This document shows positions 44,163 to 53,496 of a stretch of 64,000 nt of DNA, piece after piece (positions within the stretch are counted from its first letter, which is position 1; each line of letters opens with the position of its first letter). Source of the DNA: CALZKI01 sp045124055 (lineage in GTDB: Bacteria > Bacillota > Clostridia > Lachnospirales > Lachnospiraceae). Made by a program: the position numbers and the translations under genes. The notes under the pieces were generated by a model. The model saw nothing but the letters and a program-made list of their open reading frames with translations, did no database searches and had not been told where the DNA came from. The stretch lies in assembly GCA_045124055.1 (NCBI GenBank), contig JBGVKZ010000011.1:62001-126000 (forward strand), read 5' to 3'.

Positions 44163-47100
44163 ATGAGAGATTTGGAAAGACAAAAAGGATTATACGACCA
44201 AAGCTTTGAGCACGACAACTGTGGTATCGGTGCAGTTGTAAATATCAACGGTGAAAAGAGTCATCAGATTGTAGCAGATGCGTTGAAAATTGTAGAAAAC
44301 TTGGAGCACCGTGCAGGAAAAGATGCTGAGGGAAAAACAGGTGATGGTGTTGGTATTTTAACACAAATTTCCCATAAATTCTTTGAAAAGGCGTGTAAAA
44401 TAGCCGGAATTTCCATCGGAAAAGAAAGGGAATACGGCATTGGTATGTTCTTTTTCCCACAAAATGAGTTAAAAAGAAGACAGGCAAAAAAGATGTTTGA
44501 AACCATTGTGGAAAAAGAAGGAATGGAGTTTTTAGGTTGGAGAGAAGTACCTACAAAACCGGAAGTTTTAGGAGAAAAAGCGAGAAATTGTATGCCGGTT
44601 ATTACGCAAGGTTTTGTAAAAAGACCGGCTGAATGCAAAACCGATTTGGAATTTGATAGAAAATTATATGTAGTAAGACGTGTGTTTGAACAAAGTACGG
44701 ATAACACTTACGTACCGTCTTTATCTGGAAGAACGATTGTCTATAAAGGTATGTTTTTGGTAGACCAGCTTGGAACATTTTTCCTGGATTTACAAGATGA
44801 GGATTATGATTCTGCTATCGCTATGGTTCATTCCCGTTTTTCAACCAACACAAATCCGAGTTGGGAAAGAGCTCATCCAAACCGTTTTATTGTGCATAAT
44901 GGAGAGATTAACACTATTAAAGGAAATGCAGACAAAATGCTTGCCAGAGAAGAAACTTTGTATACAAAAGCAATGTCAGCGGATGACTTAACCAAAGTCC
45001 TTCCGATTGTTAATACAAACGGTTCTGATTCTGCAATGTTAGATAATACTTTGGAATTTTTGGTAATGAGTGGTATGGATTTGCCACTTGCGGCTATGAT
45101 TATGATTCCAGAACCTTGGACGCATAATGATACGATTTCACAGGAAGTAAGAGATTTTTATCAGTACTATGCGACGATGATGGAGCCATGGGACGGACCT
45201 GCCTCTATTTTGTTCTCTGATGGTGACTATATGGGTGCAATTTTGGATAGAAATGGTTTAAGACCATCGAGATATTACATTATGGACGATGGCAGACTGA
45301 TTTTGGCATCTGAAGTAGGTATTTTACCGTTGGACGAAGCACACATTTTGAAAAAAGAACGTTTGCATCCAGGTAAAATGCTGCTGGTTGACACTGTTCA
45401 GAAGAAGATTTTATCGGATGAAGATATTAAGGAATTTTATGCCAGAAAAGAGCCTTATGGAGAATGGATAGACAGTAATTTAGTGACGTTATCCGAGTTA
45501 AAGATTCCAAACGAAAAAGTGCCTTCTTATGAAAAAGAAGAAAAAGCCAGATTACAAAAAGCCTTTGGCTATACTTACGAAGAATACAGAAATAGTATTT
45601 ATGCTATGGCATTAAATGGTGCAGAACAGATTGGAGCTATGGGTGTAGATACCCCGATTGCAGTTTTGTCAAAAGAATATCAGCCATTATTTTACTATTT
45701 TAAGCAGCTATTTGCACAGGTAACAAACCCACCGATTGATGCGGTAAGAGAAAAAATTGTTACTTCTACCACGGTTTATCTTGGTAAAAATGGCAATCTT
45801 TTAGAAGAAAAAGCAGAAAATTGTCAGGTGCTGAAAATCAATAATCCAATCTTAACTGACCTGGATTTATTGAAAATTACTACAATGAAAAAATCTGGAT
45901 TTAAAGTATCCAAAGTACCAATTATTTTCTACAAGAGTACACCTATTGACAGAGCTTTAGAACACTTATTTGTTGCAGTAGATAAGGCATACAGAGAGGG
46001 TACAAATATTTTGGTTTTATCAGATAGAGGTGTAGATGAAAACCATGTAGCGATTCCTTCTTTGCTGGCGGTTGCGGCAGTGCATAAACATTTGGTTCAG
46101 ACAAAAAAATGCACAGCAATGTCCTTAATTTTAGAGTCTGGCGAACCAAGAGAAGTTCATGATTTTGCCACACTTTTAGGCTTTGGTGCTAGTGCAGTGA
46201 ACCCATATTTAGCACACGCAACGATTGGGCAGCTGATTGAAGAAGGCATTTTAGACAAGGATTATTATGCCGCAGTGGAAGATTATGACCACGCCATTTT
46301 AAAGGGCATTGTAAAAATAGCATCTAAAATGGGTATTTCCACTATTCAGTCTTACCAGGGCAGCAAAATTTTTGAAGCCATCGGTATTTCAGAAGAAGTA
46401 ATTCAACGCTATTTTACTGGCACAGTAACAAGAATTGGTGGTATTACCTTAGAAGATATTGCGATGAGTACAGATATGCAGCATTCCAAAGCATTTGACC
46501 CATTGGGACTTACTACGGATTTAACCTTAAATTCCTTAGGCAGACACAAAATGCGTAGTCAGGGAGAAGAACATCGCTATAATCCACAGACCATTCATCT
46601 TTTGCAGCAGGCGACAAAAGATGGTAATTATGAGATGTTTGTGGAATACACAAAGAAAATTGATGGAGAAAATACCGGATATTTAAGAAGTTTACTGGAT
46701 TTTAATTATCCAAAAGACAGTATTCCATTGGAAGAAGTAGAGAGCGTGGAAGAAATTGTAAAACGCTTTAAAACTGGGGCTATGAGTTATGGTTCCATTT
46801 CGGAAGAAGCTCACGAAGCCTTAGCCATTGCGATGAACCATTTACATGGAAAATCAAATAGTGGTGAAGGCGGTGAAAGTGATGAAAGATTGGAATCTGC
46901 GGGAACAAAGAATGACAGAAGTTCTGCGATTAAACAGGTAGCTAGTGGTCGTTTTGGTGTGACCAGTAAATATTTATCTAGTGCCAAAGAAATCCAGATT
47001 AAAATGGCACAGGGAGCAAAACCGGGCGAAGGAGGACATTTACCAGCGAAAAAGGTATATCCTTGGATTGCCAAAACAAGACACTCAACACCAGGTGTTA

Positions 47101-48716
47101 GCTTGATTTCCCCACCACCGCACCACGATATTTACTCTATTGAAGACTTAGCACAGTTAATTTATGATTTAAAAAATGCAAATAAATATGCACGTATTTC
47201 CGTAAAACTTGTATCAGAAGCAGGTGTTGGAACGGTTGCAGCAGGTGTTGCCAAAGCCGGTGCACAAGTTATTTTAGTGTCCGGTTATGACGGAGGTACG
47301 GGTGCTGCACCGCTTAGCTCTATTCATAATGCAGGTTTGCCATGGGAATTAGGACTTGCAGAAACCCATCAGACCCTATTACAGAACGGACTTAGAAACC
47401 GTGTTGTGATTGAAACAGACGGAAAATTAATGAGTGGTAGGGACGTGGCTATTGCCGCTTTGCTGGGAGCAGAAGAATTTGGTTTTGCTACCGCACCACT
47501 TGTAACTTTGGGTTGTGTGATGATGCGTGTATGTAACTTAGATACTTGTCCTATGGGTATTGCAACTCAGAATCCGGAACTTAGAAAACGTTTTATCGGA
47601 AAACCGGAATATGTAGAAAACTTTATGATTTTTATTGCAAGACAGCTCCGTGAATATATGGCACGTCTTGGAGTAAGAAGCGTAGACGAGATGGTTGGTA
47701 GAACGGATTTACTTAAGAAAAAAGATGGTTTAACCGGCAAGGCTGCCAAAATCGATTTTAGTCGCATTTTAATGCAAAATACAGATACAAAGAGAAATGA
47801 GAATGTATTTTGTCCAGAATGTGTTTATGATTTTGAACTGGAAAAAACAAAAGACGAGGCAGTTTTACTTGCAAAGAAAGATTTGCAAAGTGCCATTGTA
47901 AAAGGCACTAAAAAGACAGTTTCTGTGGAACTGACCAATACAGACAGAACCTTTGGTACATTGCTTGGCGGTGAAATTACAAGAAATCATAAAGAAGGTT
48001 TCAAAGAAGACACAATTACCATTCAATGCACAGGTGCAGGGGGACAGAGCTTCGGTGCGTTCATTCCAAAAGGACTTACTTTGTCTTTATGTGGCGATAG
48101 TAACGACTATTTTGGAAAAGGTTTATCTGGTGGTAAATTGGTTGTTTACGCACCAAAGGAAGCAAAATATGACCCAAGAGAAAATATTATCGTAGGTAAT
48201 GTTGCTTTATATGGTGCTACCAGTGGAGAAGCTTACATTGCCGGAATGGCAGGAGAACGTTTCTGTGTCAGAAATTCCGGTGCAACTGCGGTTGTAGAAG
48301 GCGTAGGTGAACACGGTTGTGAATATATGACAGGTGGAACGGTTGTAGTACTGGGTTCAACAGGGAAAAACTTTGCTGCCGGAATGAGTGGCGGTATTGC
48401 TTATGTATTAGATGAAAATAATCATTTATACCGCAACTTAAATAAAGAAATGGTACTGATGGAAAAGGTCGAAAATAAATTTGACATAGAGGAATTAAAG
48501 AGAATTTTGGAGAAACACTTAGCATTAACAGGTTCTTTAAAAGCAAAAGAAGTTTTAGAGAATTATGAAGAATATTTACCAAAATTCAAAAAGATTATTC
48601 CTGAGGATTACAAACACTTAATTCAGTTGTCTTCTCAATTCGAAGAACAAGGAATGAGTAAAGAAGAAGCACAGATAGAAGCATTCTATAAGAGTGTGGG
48701 ACAGCAAAATCAGTAG
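44163..48716 (+). CDS. gltB: Glutamate synthase (NADPH) large subunit
   Basis: A 1517-residue enzyme that makes two glutamates from glutamine and 2-oxoglutarate. A 19-residue propeptide ends at the catalytic Cys in HDNCGIGAVVNI (class II glutaminase, about 20-430). A central linker domain follows (about 470-760). The FMN synthase domain (about 800-1190) has SNSGEGGESDERL, KPGEGGHLPAKKV and the 3Fe-4S ligands in CVMMRVCNLDTCPMG. The GXGXG helix domain (about 1260-1460) has TGAGGQSFGAFIPKG. Length is standard. It works with GltD encoded 12 bases downstream. Confidence 0.97.
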   Translation: MRDLERQKGLYDQSFEHDNCGIGAVVNINGEKSHQIVADALKIVENLEHRAGKDAEGKTGDGVGILTQISHKFFEKACKIAGISIGKEREYGIGMFFFPQNELKRRQAKKMFETIVEKEGMEFLGWREVPTKPEVLGEKARNCMPVITQGFVKRPAECKTDLEFDRKLYVVRRVFEQSTDNTYVPSLSGRTIVYKGMFLVDQLGTFFLDLQDEDYDSAIAMVHSRFSTNTNPSWERAHPNRFIVHNGEINTIKGNADKMLAREETLYTKAMSADDLTKVLPIVNTNGSDSAMLDNTLEFLVMSGMDLPLAAMIMIPEPWTHNDTISQEVRDFYQYYATMMEPWDGPASILFSDGDYMGAILDRNGLRPSRYYIMDDGRLILASEVGILPLDEAHILKKERLHPGKMLLVDTVQKKILSDEDIKEFYARKEPYGEWIDSNLVTLSELKIPNEKVPSYEKEEKARLQKAFGYTYEEYRNSIYAMALNGAEQIGAMGVDTPIAVLSKEYQPLFYYFKQLFAQVTNPPIDAVREKIVTSTTVYLGKNGNLLEEKAENCQVLKINNPILTDLDLLKITTMKKSGFKVSKVPIIFYKSTPIDRALEHLFVAVDKAYREGTNILVLSDRGVDENHVAIPSLLAVAAVHKHLVQTKKCTAMSLILESGEPREVHDFATLLGFGASAVNPYLAHATIGQLIEEGILDKDYYAAVEDYDHAILKGIVKIASKMGISTIQSYQGSKIFEAIGISEEVIQRYFTGTVTRIGGITLEDIAMSTDMQHSKAFDPLGLTTDLTLNSLGRHKMRSQGEEHRYNPQTIHLLQQATKDGNYEMFVEYTKKIDGENTGYLRSLLDFNYPKDSIPLEEVESVEEIVKRFKTGAMSYGSISEEAHEALAIAMNHLHGKSNSGEGGESDERLESAGTKNDRSSAIKQVASGRFGVTSKYLSSAKEIQIKMAQGAKPGEGGHLPAKKVYPWIAKTRHSTPGVSLISPPPHHDIYSIEDLAQLIYDLKNANKYARISVKLVSEAGVGTVAAGVAKAGAQVILVSGYDGGTGAAPLSSIHNAGLPWELGLAETHQTLLQNGLRNRVVIETDGKLMSGRDVAIAALLGAEEFGFATAPLVTLGCVMMRVCNLDTCPMGIATQNPELRKRFIGKPEYVENFMIFIARQLREYMARLGVRSVDEMVGRTDLLKKKDGLTGKAAKIDFSRILMQNTDTKRNENVFCPECVYDFELEKTKDEAVLLAKKDLQSAIVKGTKKTVSVELTNTDRTFGTLLGGEITRNHKEGFKEDTITIQCTGAGGQSFGAFIPKGLTLSLCGDSNDYFGKGLSGGKLVVYAPKEAKYDPRENIIVGNVALYGATSGEAYIAGMAGERFCVRNSGATAVVEGVGEHGCEYMTGGTVVVLGSTGKNFAAGMSGGIAYVLDENNHLYRNLNKEMVLMEKVENKFDIEELKRILEKHLALTGSLKAKEVLENYEEYLPKFKKIIPEDYKHLIQLSSQFEEQGMSKEEAQIEAFYKSVGQQNQ

Positions 48717-48728
48717 GAGGTTTTAAAG

Positions 48729-50213
48729 ATGGGAAAGAGTACAGGATTTTTAGAATATGAAAGAAAAAATGGCCCGGAAACTCCTATTAGAGAAAGAATC
48801 CAGAATTTCAACGAGTTTCACGACAGCCTTTCCAGAAAAGACCAAAGTCTTCAAGGGGCAAGATGTATGGAATGTGGTGTGCCTTTTTGTCAGGCAGGCG
48901 TAATGATAGGTGGAATGGCATCAGGCTGCCCTTTGCATAATCTGGTACCAGAAGTGAATGATTTGGTTTATCACGGTAACTGGGAACAGGCCTATGTGAG
49001 ATTAAGCAAAACTCACAATTTCCCAGAATTTACTTCCAGAGTCTGCCCAGCACTTTGCGAAGCAGCATGTACCTGTGGATTACATTCTGAACCGGTTTCT
49101 ACCAGAGAAAATGAAAAGGCGGTTATCGAATACGCTTATGAAAAAGGACTTGTAAAACCGGACATTCCGAAGGTGCGTACTGGTAAAAAAGTAGCGATTA
49201 TCGGCAGTGGTCCATCCGGACTTTCTGCCGCCGTAGAGTTAAACAGACGAGGTCATAGTGTAACAGTTTATGAAAGAAGTGACAGAGCCGGAGGATTACT
49301 TCGCTATGGCATTCCAAATATGAAGCTTGAAAAAAAGGTCATTGACAGACGTATTGAGGTTATGAAACAATCTGGCATTGAATTTCGTATGAATGTCAAT
49401 GTTGGCGTGGATATCACCGCAGAGGAACTTTTAAAAGAGTACGACAGGGTTGTTTTAGCTTGCGGTGCGTCGAATCCAAGAGATATTAATGCACCTGGCA
49501 GAGATGCAAAAGGCATTTATTTTGCGGTAGATTATTTATCAAAAGTAACAAAAGAATTGTTAGATAGCGAATTTTCTGATATACCTTATGATATGGCGAA
49601 GGATAAAAATGTTATCGTAATCGGTGGTGGTGATACTGGAAATGATTGTGTAGGTACCGTGATTCGACTTGGTGCGAAAAGTATTACACAGTTAGAAATG
49701 ATGCCAAGACCATCGGAATGCAGATTAGAATCAAATCCTTGGCCACAATGGCCGAAAGTCTTAAAGACAGATTATGGTCAGGCCGAAGCGATTGAGGTTT
49801 TTGGAAAGGACCCAAGAATTTACGAAACTACTGTCACAGAATTTTTAAAAGACACAAATGGAAATTTGTGTGGTGTTAAAGTAGTAAAATTACAGCCTAA
49901 ATTTGATGAAAATACAAAACGTATGAATATGGTAGCTGTGGAAGGAACGGAAAGAGTTTTGGAGGCAGACCTGGTATTGATTGCGGCTGGATTTTTAGGT
50001 TGCCAAGAGTATGTTACAGATGCTTTTTCGGTAGAACGTAATGAGAGAACCAATGTAAAAACAAAAGAGGGTTCTTCAAAAACGACACAAGACCGGGTAT
50101 TTGTGGCAGGCGATATGCACAGAGGCCAATCTCTTGTAGTATGGGCCATTGCAGAAGGAAAAATGGCAGCAAAGGAAGTAGATGAGTCTTTAATGGGTTA
50201 TACCAATTTGTAG
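48729..50213 (+). CDS. gltD: Glutamate synthase (NADPH) small subunit
   Basis: A 494-residue flavoprotein that passes electrons from NAD(P)H to GltB. N-terminal cysteine clusters for 4Fe-4S centres are in CMECGVPFCQAG, CPLHN and CPALCEAACTCG. The FAD site is VAIIGSGPSGLSAAVELNRR, and the NAD(P) site includes NVIVIGGGDTGNDCVGT. The C-terminal DRVFVAGDMHRGQSLVVWA is typical of the family. RBS AGGAGG precedes the ATG. It follows gltB closely and precedes glnA by 46 bases. Confidence 0.97.
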   Translation: MGKSTGFLEYERKNGPETPIRERIQNFNEFHDSLSRKDQSLQGARCMECGVPFCQAGVMIGGMASGCPLHNLVPEVNDLVYHGNWEQAYVRLSKTHNFPEFTSRVCPALCEAACTCGLHSEPVSTRENEKAVIEYAYEKGLVKPDIPKVRTGKKVAIIGSGPSGLSAAVELNRRGHSVTVYERSDRAGGLLRYGIPNMKLEKKVIDRRIEVMKQSGIEFRMNVNVGVDITAEELLKEYDRVVLACGASNPRDINAPGRDAKGIYFAVDYLSKVTKELLDSEFSDIPYDMAKDKNVIVIGGGDTGNDCVGTVIRLGAKSITQLEMMPRPSECRLESNPWPQWPKVLKTDYGQAEAIEVFGKDPRIYETTVTEFLKDTNGNLCGVKVVKLQPKFDENTKRMNMVAVEGTERVLEADLVLIAAGFLGCQEYVTDAFSVERNERTNVKTKEGSSKTTQDRVFVAGDMHRGQSLVVWAIAEGKMAAKEVDESLMGYTNL

Positions 50214-50259
50214 CCAGGTAAGGGATAGAAATAAGATGGAGAGAAAAGGAGTTAAGAGT

Positions 50260-51561
50260 ATGAGAACAAAGGAAGAAATTTTATCTTTAGTGGAGGAAGA
50301 AGACGTAGAGTTCATTCGTCTCCAGTTTACAGATATGTTTGGCAGATTGAAAAATGTCGCTATAACAGCCGGACAGCTTGAAAGAGTGCTGGATAAGAAC
50401 TACGAATTTGATGCCTCAAATATGTTTGGAATGTTACAGGAAGATGAAGAATATATGTATTTAAGACCGGATTTAGATACATTCGTTATTTTGCCATGGA
50501 GACCACAACAGGGAAAAGTTGCACGTATGCTTTGTGACATCTGTAAAGAAGATGGTTCTCTCTTTGTAAAAAGTCCTCGAAGTATCTTAAAAAATGTCTT
50601 GGATAAGGCTCAAGCCAAGGGATATTCTTTCTATATTGACCCAGAATGCGAGTTTTTCCTTTTCCACACAGATGAAAATGGGATTCCAACCACTGTGACA
50701 CATGAACAGGCAGGATTTATGGACGTAGGACCTATTGATATGGGCGAAAATCCAAGACGCGATATGGTTCTTGCCTTAGAAGATATGGGATTCGAAATCG
50801 AATCCTCTCATCACGAAACTGCACCGGGACAGCAGGAAATTGACTTTCAGGAAGGCAAACCTTTGCAAATTGCGGATTCTGTTGTTACATTTAAGTCTGC
50901 AGTTCGTTCCATAGCAAAACGATTTGGACTTCACGCTACTTTTATGCCAAAACCAAAGGAATGTGTAGCTGGTAGCGGAATGCATATCAATATTTCCGTA
51001 TATAAAGATGATAGAAGTATTTTTAATGAAAAAGACGCAAAAGGAGTTCGCGATGAAGCAAGATGGTTTATTGGCGGTATTATGAAACACGCCAAAGGCA
51101 TTTGTGCTATCAGTAATCCGCTGGTAAATTCCTACAAACGTCTACTTTCAGGTTTTGATGCACCAAAGGACATTGTCTGGGCAAAACAGAAGATAAATGC
51201 CCTTGTAAAAGTGCGTAGTAGAAAATTTGAAGATACCAAGGTGGAACTTCGTTTTCCTGACCCTTCAGCAAATCCTTATTTATTGTTTGCTCTTTGTATA
51301 GAAGCAGGAATTTTGGGAATTGAAGAAAAAATAGAACCAGGTGATATGGCACCATTATGCTATGAAAATGGAAGTAAAATTGATAAGCTTCCTGCAACTT
51401 TAAGCGAAGCTGTGGCATATATGGAAAAAGACAGCCTTATTTCCAAGGTTTTAGGAGAAGAATTTACCAAGGATTATGCAACAGCCAAAAAAGAAGAATG
51501 GAAGGAATATATGATTCAGGTATCAGATTGGGAAATCAATAAATATATGAACTGTATGTAA
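50260..51561 (+). CDS. glnA: Glutamine synthetase type I
   Basis: A 433-residue class I (GSI-alpha-like) glutamine synthetase. VEFIRLQFTDMFGRLKNVAI is the N-terminal beta-grasp; DPECEFFLFHTDENG and HHETAPGQQEIDF hold metal and substrate ligands, and GSGMHINISVYKD is the ammonia/glutamate site. The length fits the alpha form, which lacks the adenylylation loop insert. Start 50260 has AAAAGGAG 8 bases upstream; an ATG at 50236 would add eight residues and covers that site. It follows gltD and precedes the ANTAR regulator, giving GS, GOGAT and a regulator in one operon. Confidence 0.95.
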   Translation: MRTKEEILSLVEEEDVEFIRLQFTDMFGRLKNVAITAGQLERVLDKNYEFDASNMFGMLQEDEEYMYLRPDLDTFVILPWRPQQGKVARMLCDICKEDGSLFVKSPRSILKNVLDKAQAKGYSFYIDPECEFFLFHTDENGIPTTVTHEQAGFMDVGPIDMGENPRRDMVLALEDMGFEIESSHHETAPGQQEIDFQEGKPLQIADSVVTFKSAVRSIAKRFGLHATFMPKPKECVAGSGMHINISVYKDDRSIFNEKDAKGVRDEARWFIGGIMKHAKGICAISNPLVNSYKRLLSGFDAPKDIVWAKQKINALVKVRSRKFEDTKVELRFPDPSANPYLLFALCIEAGILGIEEKIEPGDMAPLCYENGSKIDKLPATLSEAVAYMEKDSLISKVLGEEFTKDYATAKKEEWKEYMIQVSDWEINKYMNCM

Positions 51562-51581
51562 TTTCAGAAAGGGCGTAAAAT

Positions 51582-52130
51582 ATGGGCGGCATAATAGTAG
51601 CTTTGCCTAAGCTTGAAGATGCAAAACATATCAGCGAGATATTAAAACGCAGAGGAATAGAAATCGCATACGTTTGTAATACCGGTGCAAATATTTTGTC
51701 TTATGCAAGTCAGTTAGATGGTGGCATAGTCATATGTGCAAGTCAATTTAAAGATATGCACTGTACTCAGTTGGCAAGATATTTGCCCGAACAATGCGAA
51801 ATGCTTTTGCTGGTTTCCAAAACGGCATTAGATGAATGCCCTACGGGAATTGTCACCTTAACCTATCCTATCAAAAGTGCAGACCTTGTGGGTACTGTGG
51901 AGATGATGTTGCAGTGGCAGGAAAGGAAACGAAGGAAGAAGCAAAGCATTCCAAAGAAAAGAACAGAAAAAGAGCAAAACTACATCAATAATGCAAAATG
52001 GGTTCTTATGGAAAGAAATAATATGACGGAACAGGAGGCGTTTCGCTATATACAAAAATGTAGTATGGATTCAGGAACCAATATGGTGGAAACGGCTCAG
52101 ATGATTTTGTTAATGATATGTGAGGAATAA
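51582..52130 (+). CDS. ANTAR-domain RNA-binding antiterminator with degenerate receiver domain
   Basis: A 182-residue regulator. The C-terminal part (about 120-180) is an ANTAR domain: NYINNAKWVLMERNNMTEQE followed by AFRYIQKCSMDSGTNMVETA, a three-helix RNA-binding fold that stabilises hexaloop hairpins to prevent termination. The N-terminal part (about 1-110) has receiver-like length but lacks the acidic pocket (IIVALPKLED), the phospho-acceptor Asp (IVICASQF) and the conserved Lys (TLTYPIKS), so it is probably not controlled by phosphorylation. Its position just after glnA suggests sensing of nitrogen status, perhaps through GlnA. Candidate targets are the leaders of carA, asnB, glnN and pyrG in this window. 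Confidence 0.9.
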   Translation: MGGIIVALPKLEDAKHISEILKRRGIEIAYVCNTGANILSYASQLDGGIVICASQFKDMHCTQLARYLPEQCEMLLLVSKTALDECPTGIVTLTYPIKSADLVGTVEMMLQWQERKRRKKQSIPKKRTEKEQNYINNAKWVLMERNNMTEQEAFRYIQKCSMDSGTNMVETAQMILLMICEE

Positions 52131-52158
52131 GCGACTGGAAAGCGAGGCTAAAGTCAGA

Positions 52159-53376
52159 ATGTATACAATCAATGAAAATTACTTAAATTTACAAGGTAGT
52201 TACCTTTTTACGACGATTGCGAGAAAAGTGGCTGCATATAAAGAAAAAAATCCTCAAGCGGATATTATTAAATTGGGAATAGGTGATGTCACCAAACCAT
52301 TAGCACCTGCGATTATTTCGGCACTACACAGTGCAGTAGATGAAATGGGTTCTATGGAAGGGTTTCATGGATATGGCCCGGAACAGGGCTATGAATTTTT
52401 GCGTGAAACGATTGCACAAAATGATTATAAAAAAAGACATTGCGATATTACAGCAGATGAAATTTTCATTTCAGATGGTGCAAAATGCGATGTTGGAAAT
52501 ATTCAGGAGATTTTCGGGCAAAACAACATTGTAGCAGTGTGCGACCCGGTATATCCAGTATATGTGGATACCAATGTAATGGCGGGTCGTTCCGGAAAAT
52601 ATAACGAAGCAAAAGGTGGCTTCGAAAACATTGTGTATATGCCTTGTACGGAAAGTAACGGTTTTGCACCGGATTTTCCAGATAAAAAAGCGGATATTAT
52701 TTATCTTTGTTTTCCCAATAATCCTACCGGTATGACCATTAAAAAGCCGGAGTTACAGGCTTGGGTGGATTATGCAAACAAAATGGGTGCTTTGATTATT
52801 TTTGATGCAGCTTATGAGGCATATATTTGTGAAAAAGACGTACCCCACAGTATTTACGAATGTGAGGGGGCAAGAAGCTGTGCTATTGAAATCCACAGTT
52901 TTTCCAAAAATGCAGGTTTTACCGGTTTGAGACTTGGTTATACGGTAATTCCAAAGGATTTAGTGGTAGATGGAGTCAGCGTGCATAGTCTTTGGAGTAG
53001 AAGACATGGAACAAAATACAATGGTGCTCCATATATTGTGCAAAAGGCTGGCGAGGCCGTTTATTCCAAAGAAGGAAAGCAACAGCTGAAAGACCAGGTA
53101 GACTATTATATGGATAATGCCAGAATTATTCGTGAAGGGCTAAAGGAAGCCGGATATACAGCCTATGGTGGTGTCAATGCCCCATATATTTGGTTAAAAG
53201 TTCCTACGGGAATGACCTCTTGGGAATTCTTTGACAAATTGTTAGAAGAAGCCAATGTGGTAGGCACACCGGGAGCTGGATTCGGTATCAGTGGAGAAGG
53301 TTTTTTACGTCTTACCGCTTTTGGAACGAAAGAAAATTCTATCAAGGCGTTGGAAAGAATCAAGAGCTTTTTATAA
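52159..53376 (+). CDS. dapL: LL-diaminopimelate aminotransferase
   Basis: A 405-residue PLP enzyme that makes LL-diaminopimelate from tetrahydrodipicolinate using glutamate as amino donor, for lysine and cell wall. Signs: NYLNLQGSYLFTTIARKVA, KLGIGDVTKPLAPAII, YGPEQGYEFLRETIA, LCFPNNPTGMTIKKPEL and the PLP lysine in IEIHSFSKNAGFTGLRLGY. Start 52159 matches the family; the in-frame ATG at 52120 lies within the ANTAR gene. It uses glutamate, in keeping with the upstream GOGAT genes, and is convergent with carB. Confidence 0.95.
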   Translation: MYTINENYLNLQGSYLFTTIARKVAAYKEKNPQADIIKLGIGDVTKPLAPAIISALHSAVDEMGSMEGFHGYGPEQGYEFLRETIAQNDYKKRHCDITADEIFISDGAKCDVGNIQEIFGQNNIVAVCDPVYPVYVDTNVMAGRSGKYNEAKGGFENIVYMPCTESNGFAPDFPDKKADIIYLCFPNNPTGMTIKKPELQAWVDYANKMGALIIFDAAYEAYICEKDVPHSIYECEGARSCAIEIHSFSKNAGFTGLRLGYTVIPKDLVVDGVSVHSLWSRRHGTKYNGAPYIVQKAGEAVYSKEGKQQLKDQVDYYMDNARIIREGLKEAGYTAYGGVNAPYIWLKVPTGMTSWEFFDKLLEEANVVGTPGAGFGISGEGFLRLTAFGTKENSIKALERIKSFL

Positions 53377-53411
53377 GAAGATGTTGTGAACTACATATAG
53401 ATAGAAACACG

Positions 53412-53447
53412 AAGGCACGGAGGAAGCAAATGCTTCTACCGTGCCTT
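53412..53447. terminator. Hairpin between convergent dapL and carB
   Basis: AAGGCACGG / CCGTGCCTT outer stem and GAAGCA/TGCTTC inner stem. No clean T-run follows on either strand, so it is a likely but not certain bidirectional terminator. Confidence 0.6.
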
Positions 53448-53496
53448 ACATGCTTATGGGGAGGAGTTAATGTACTCCTATATATGAGAGAAGGAG

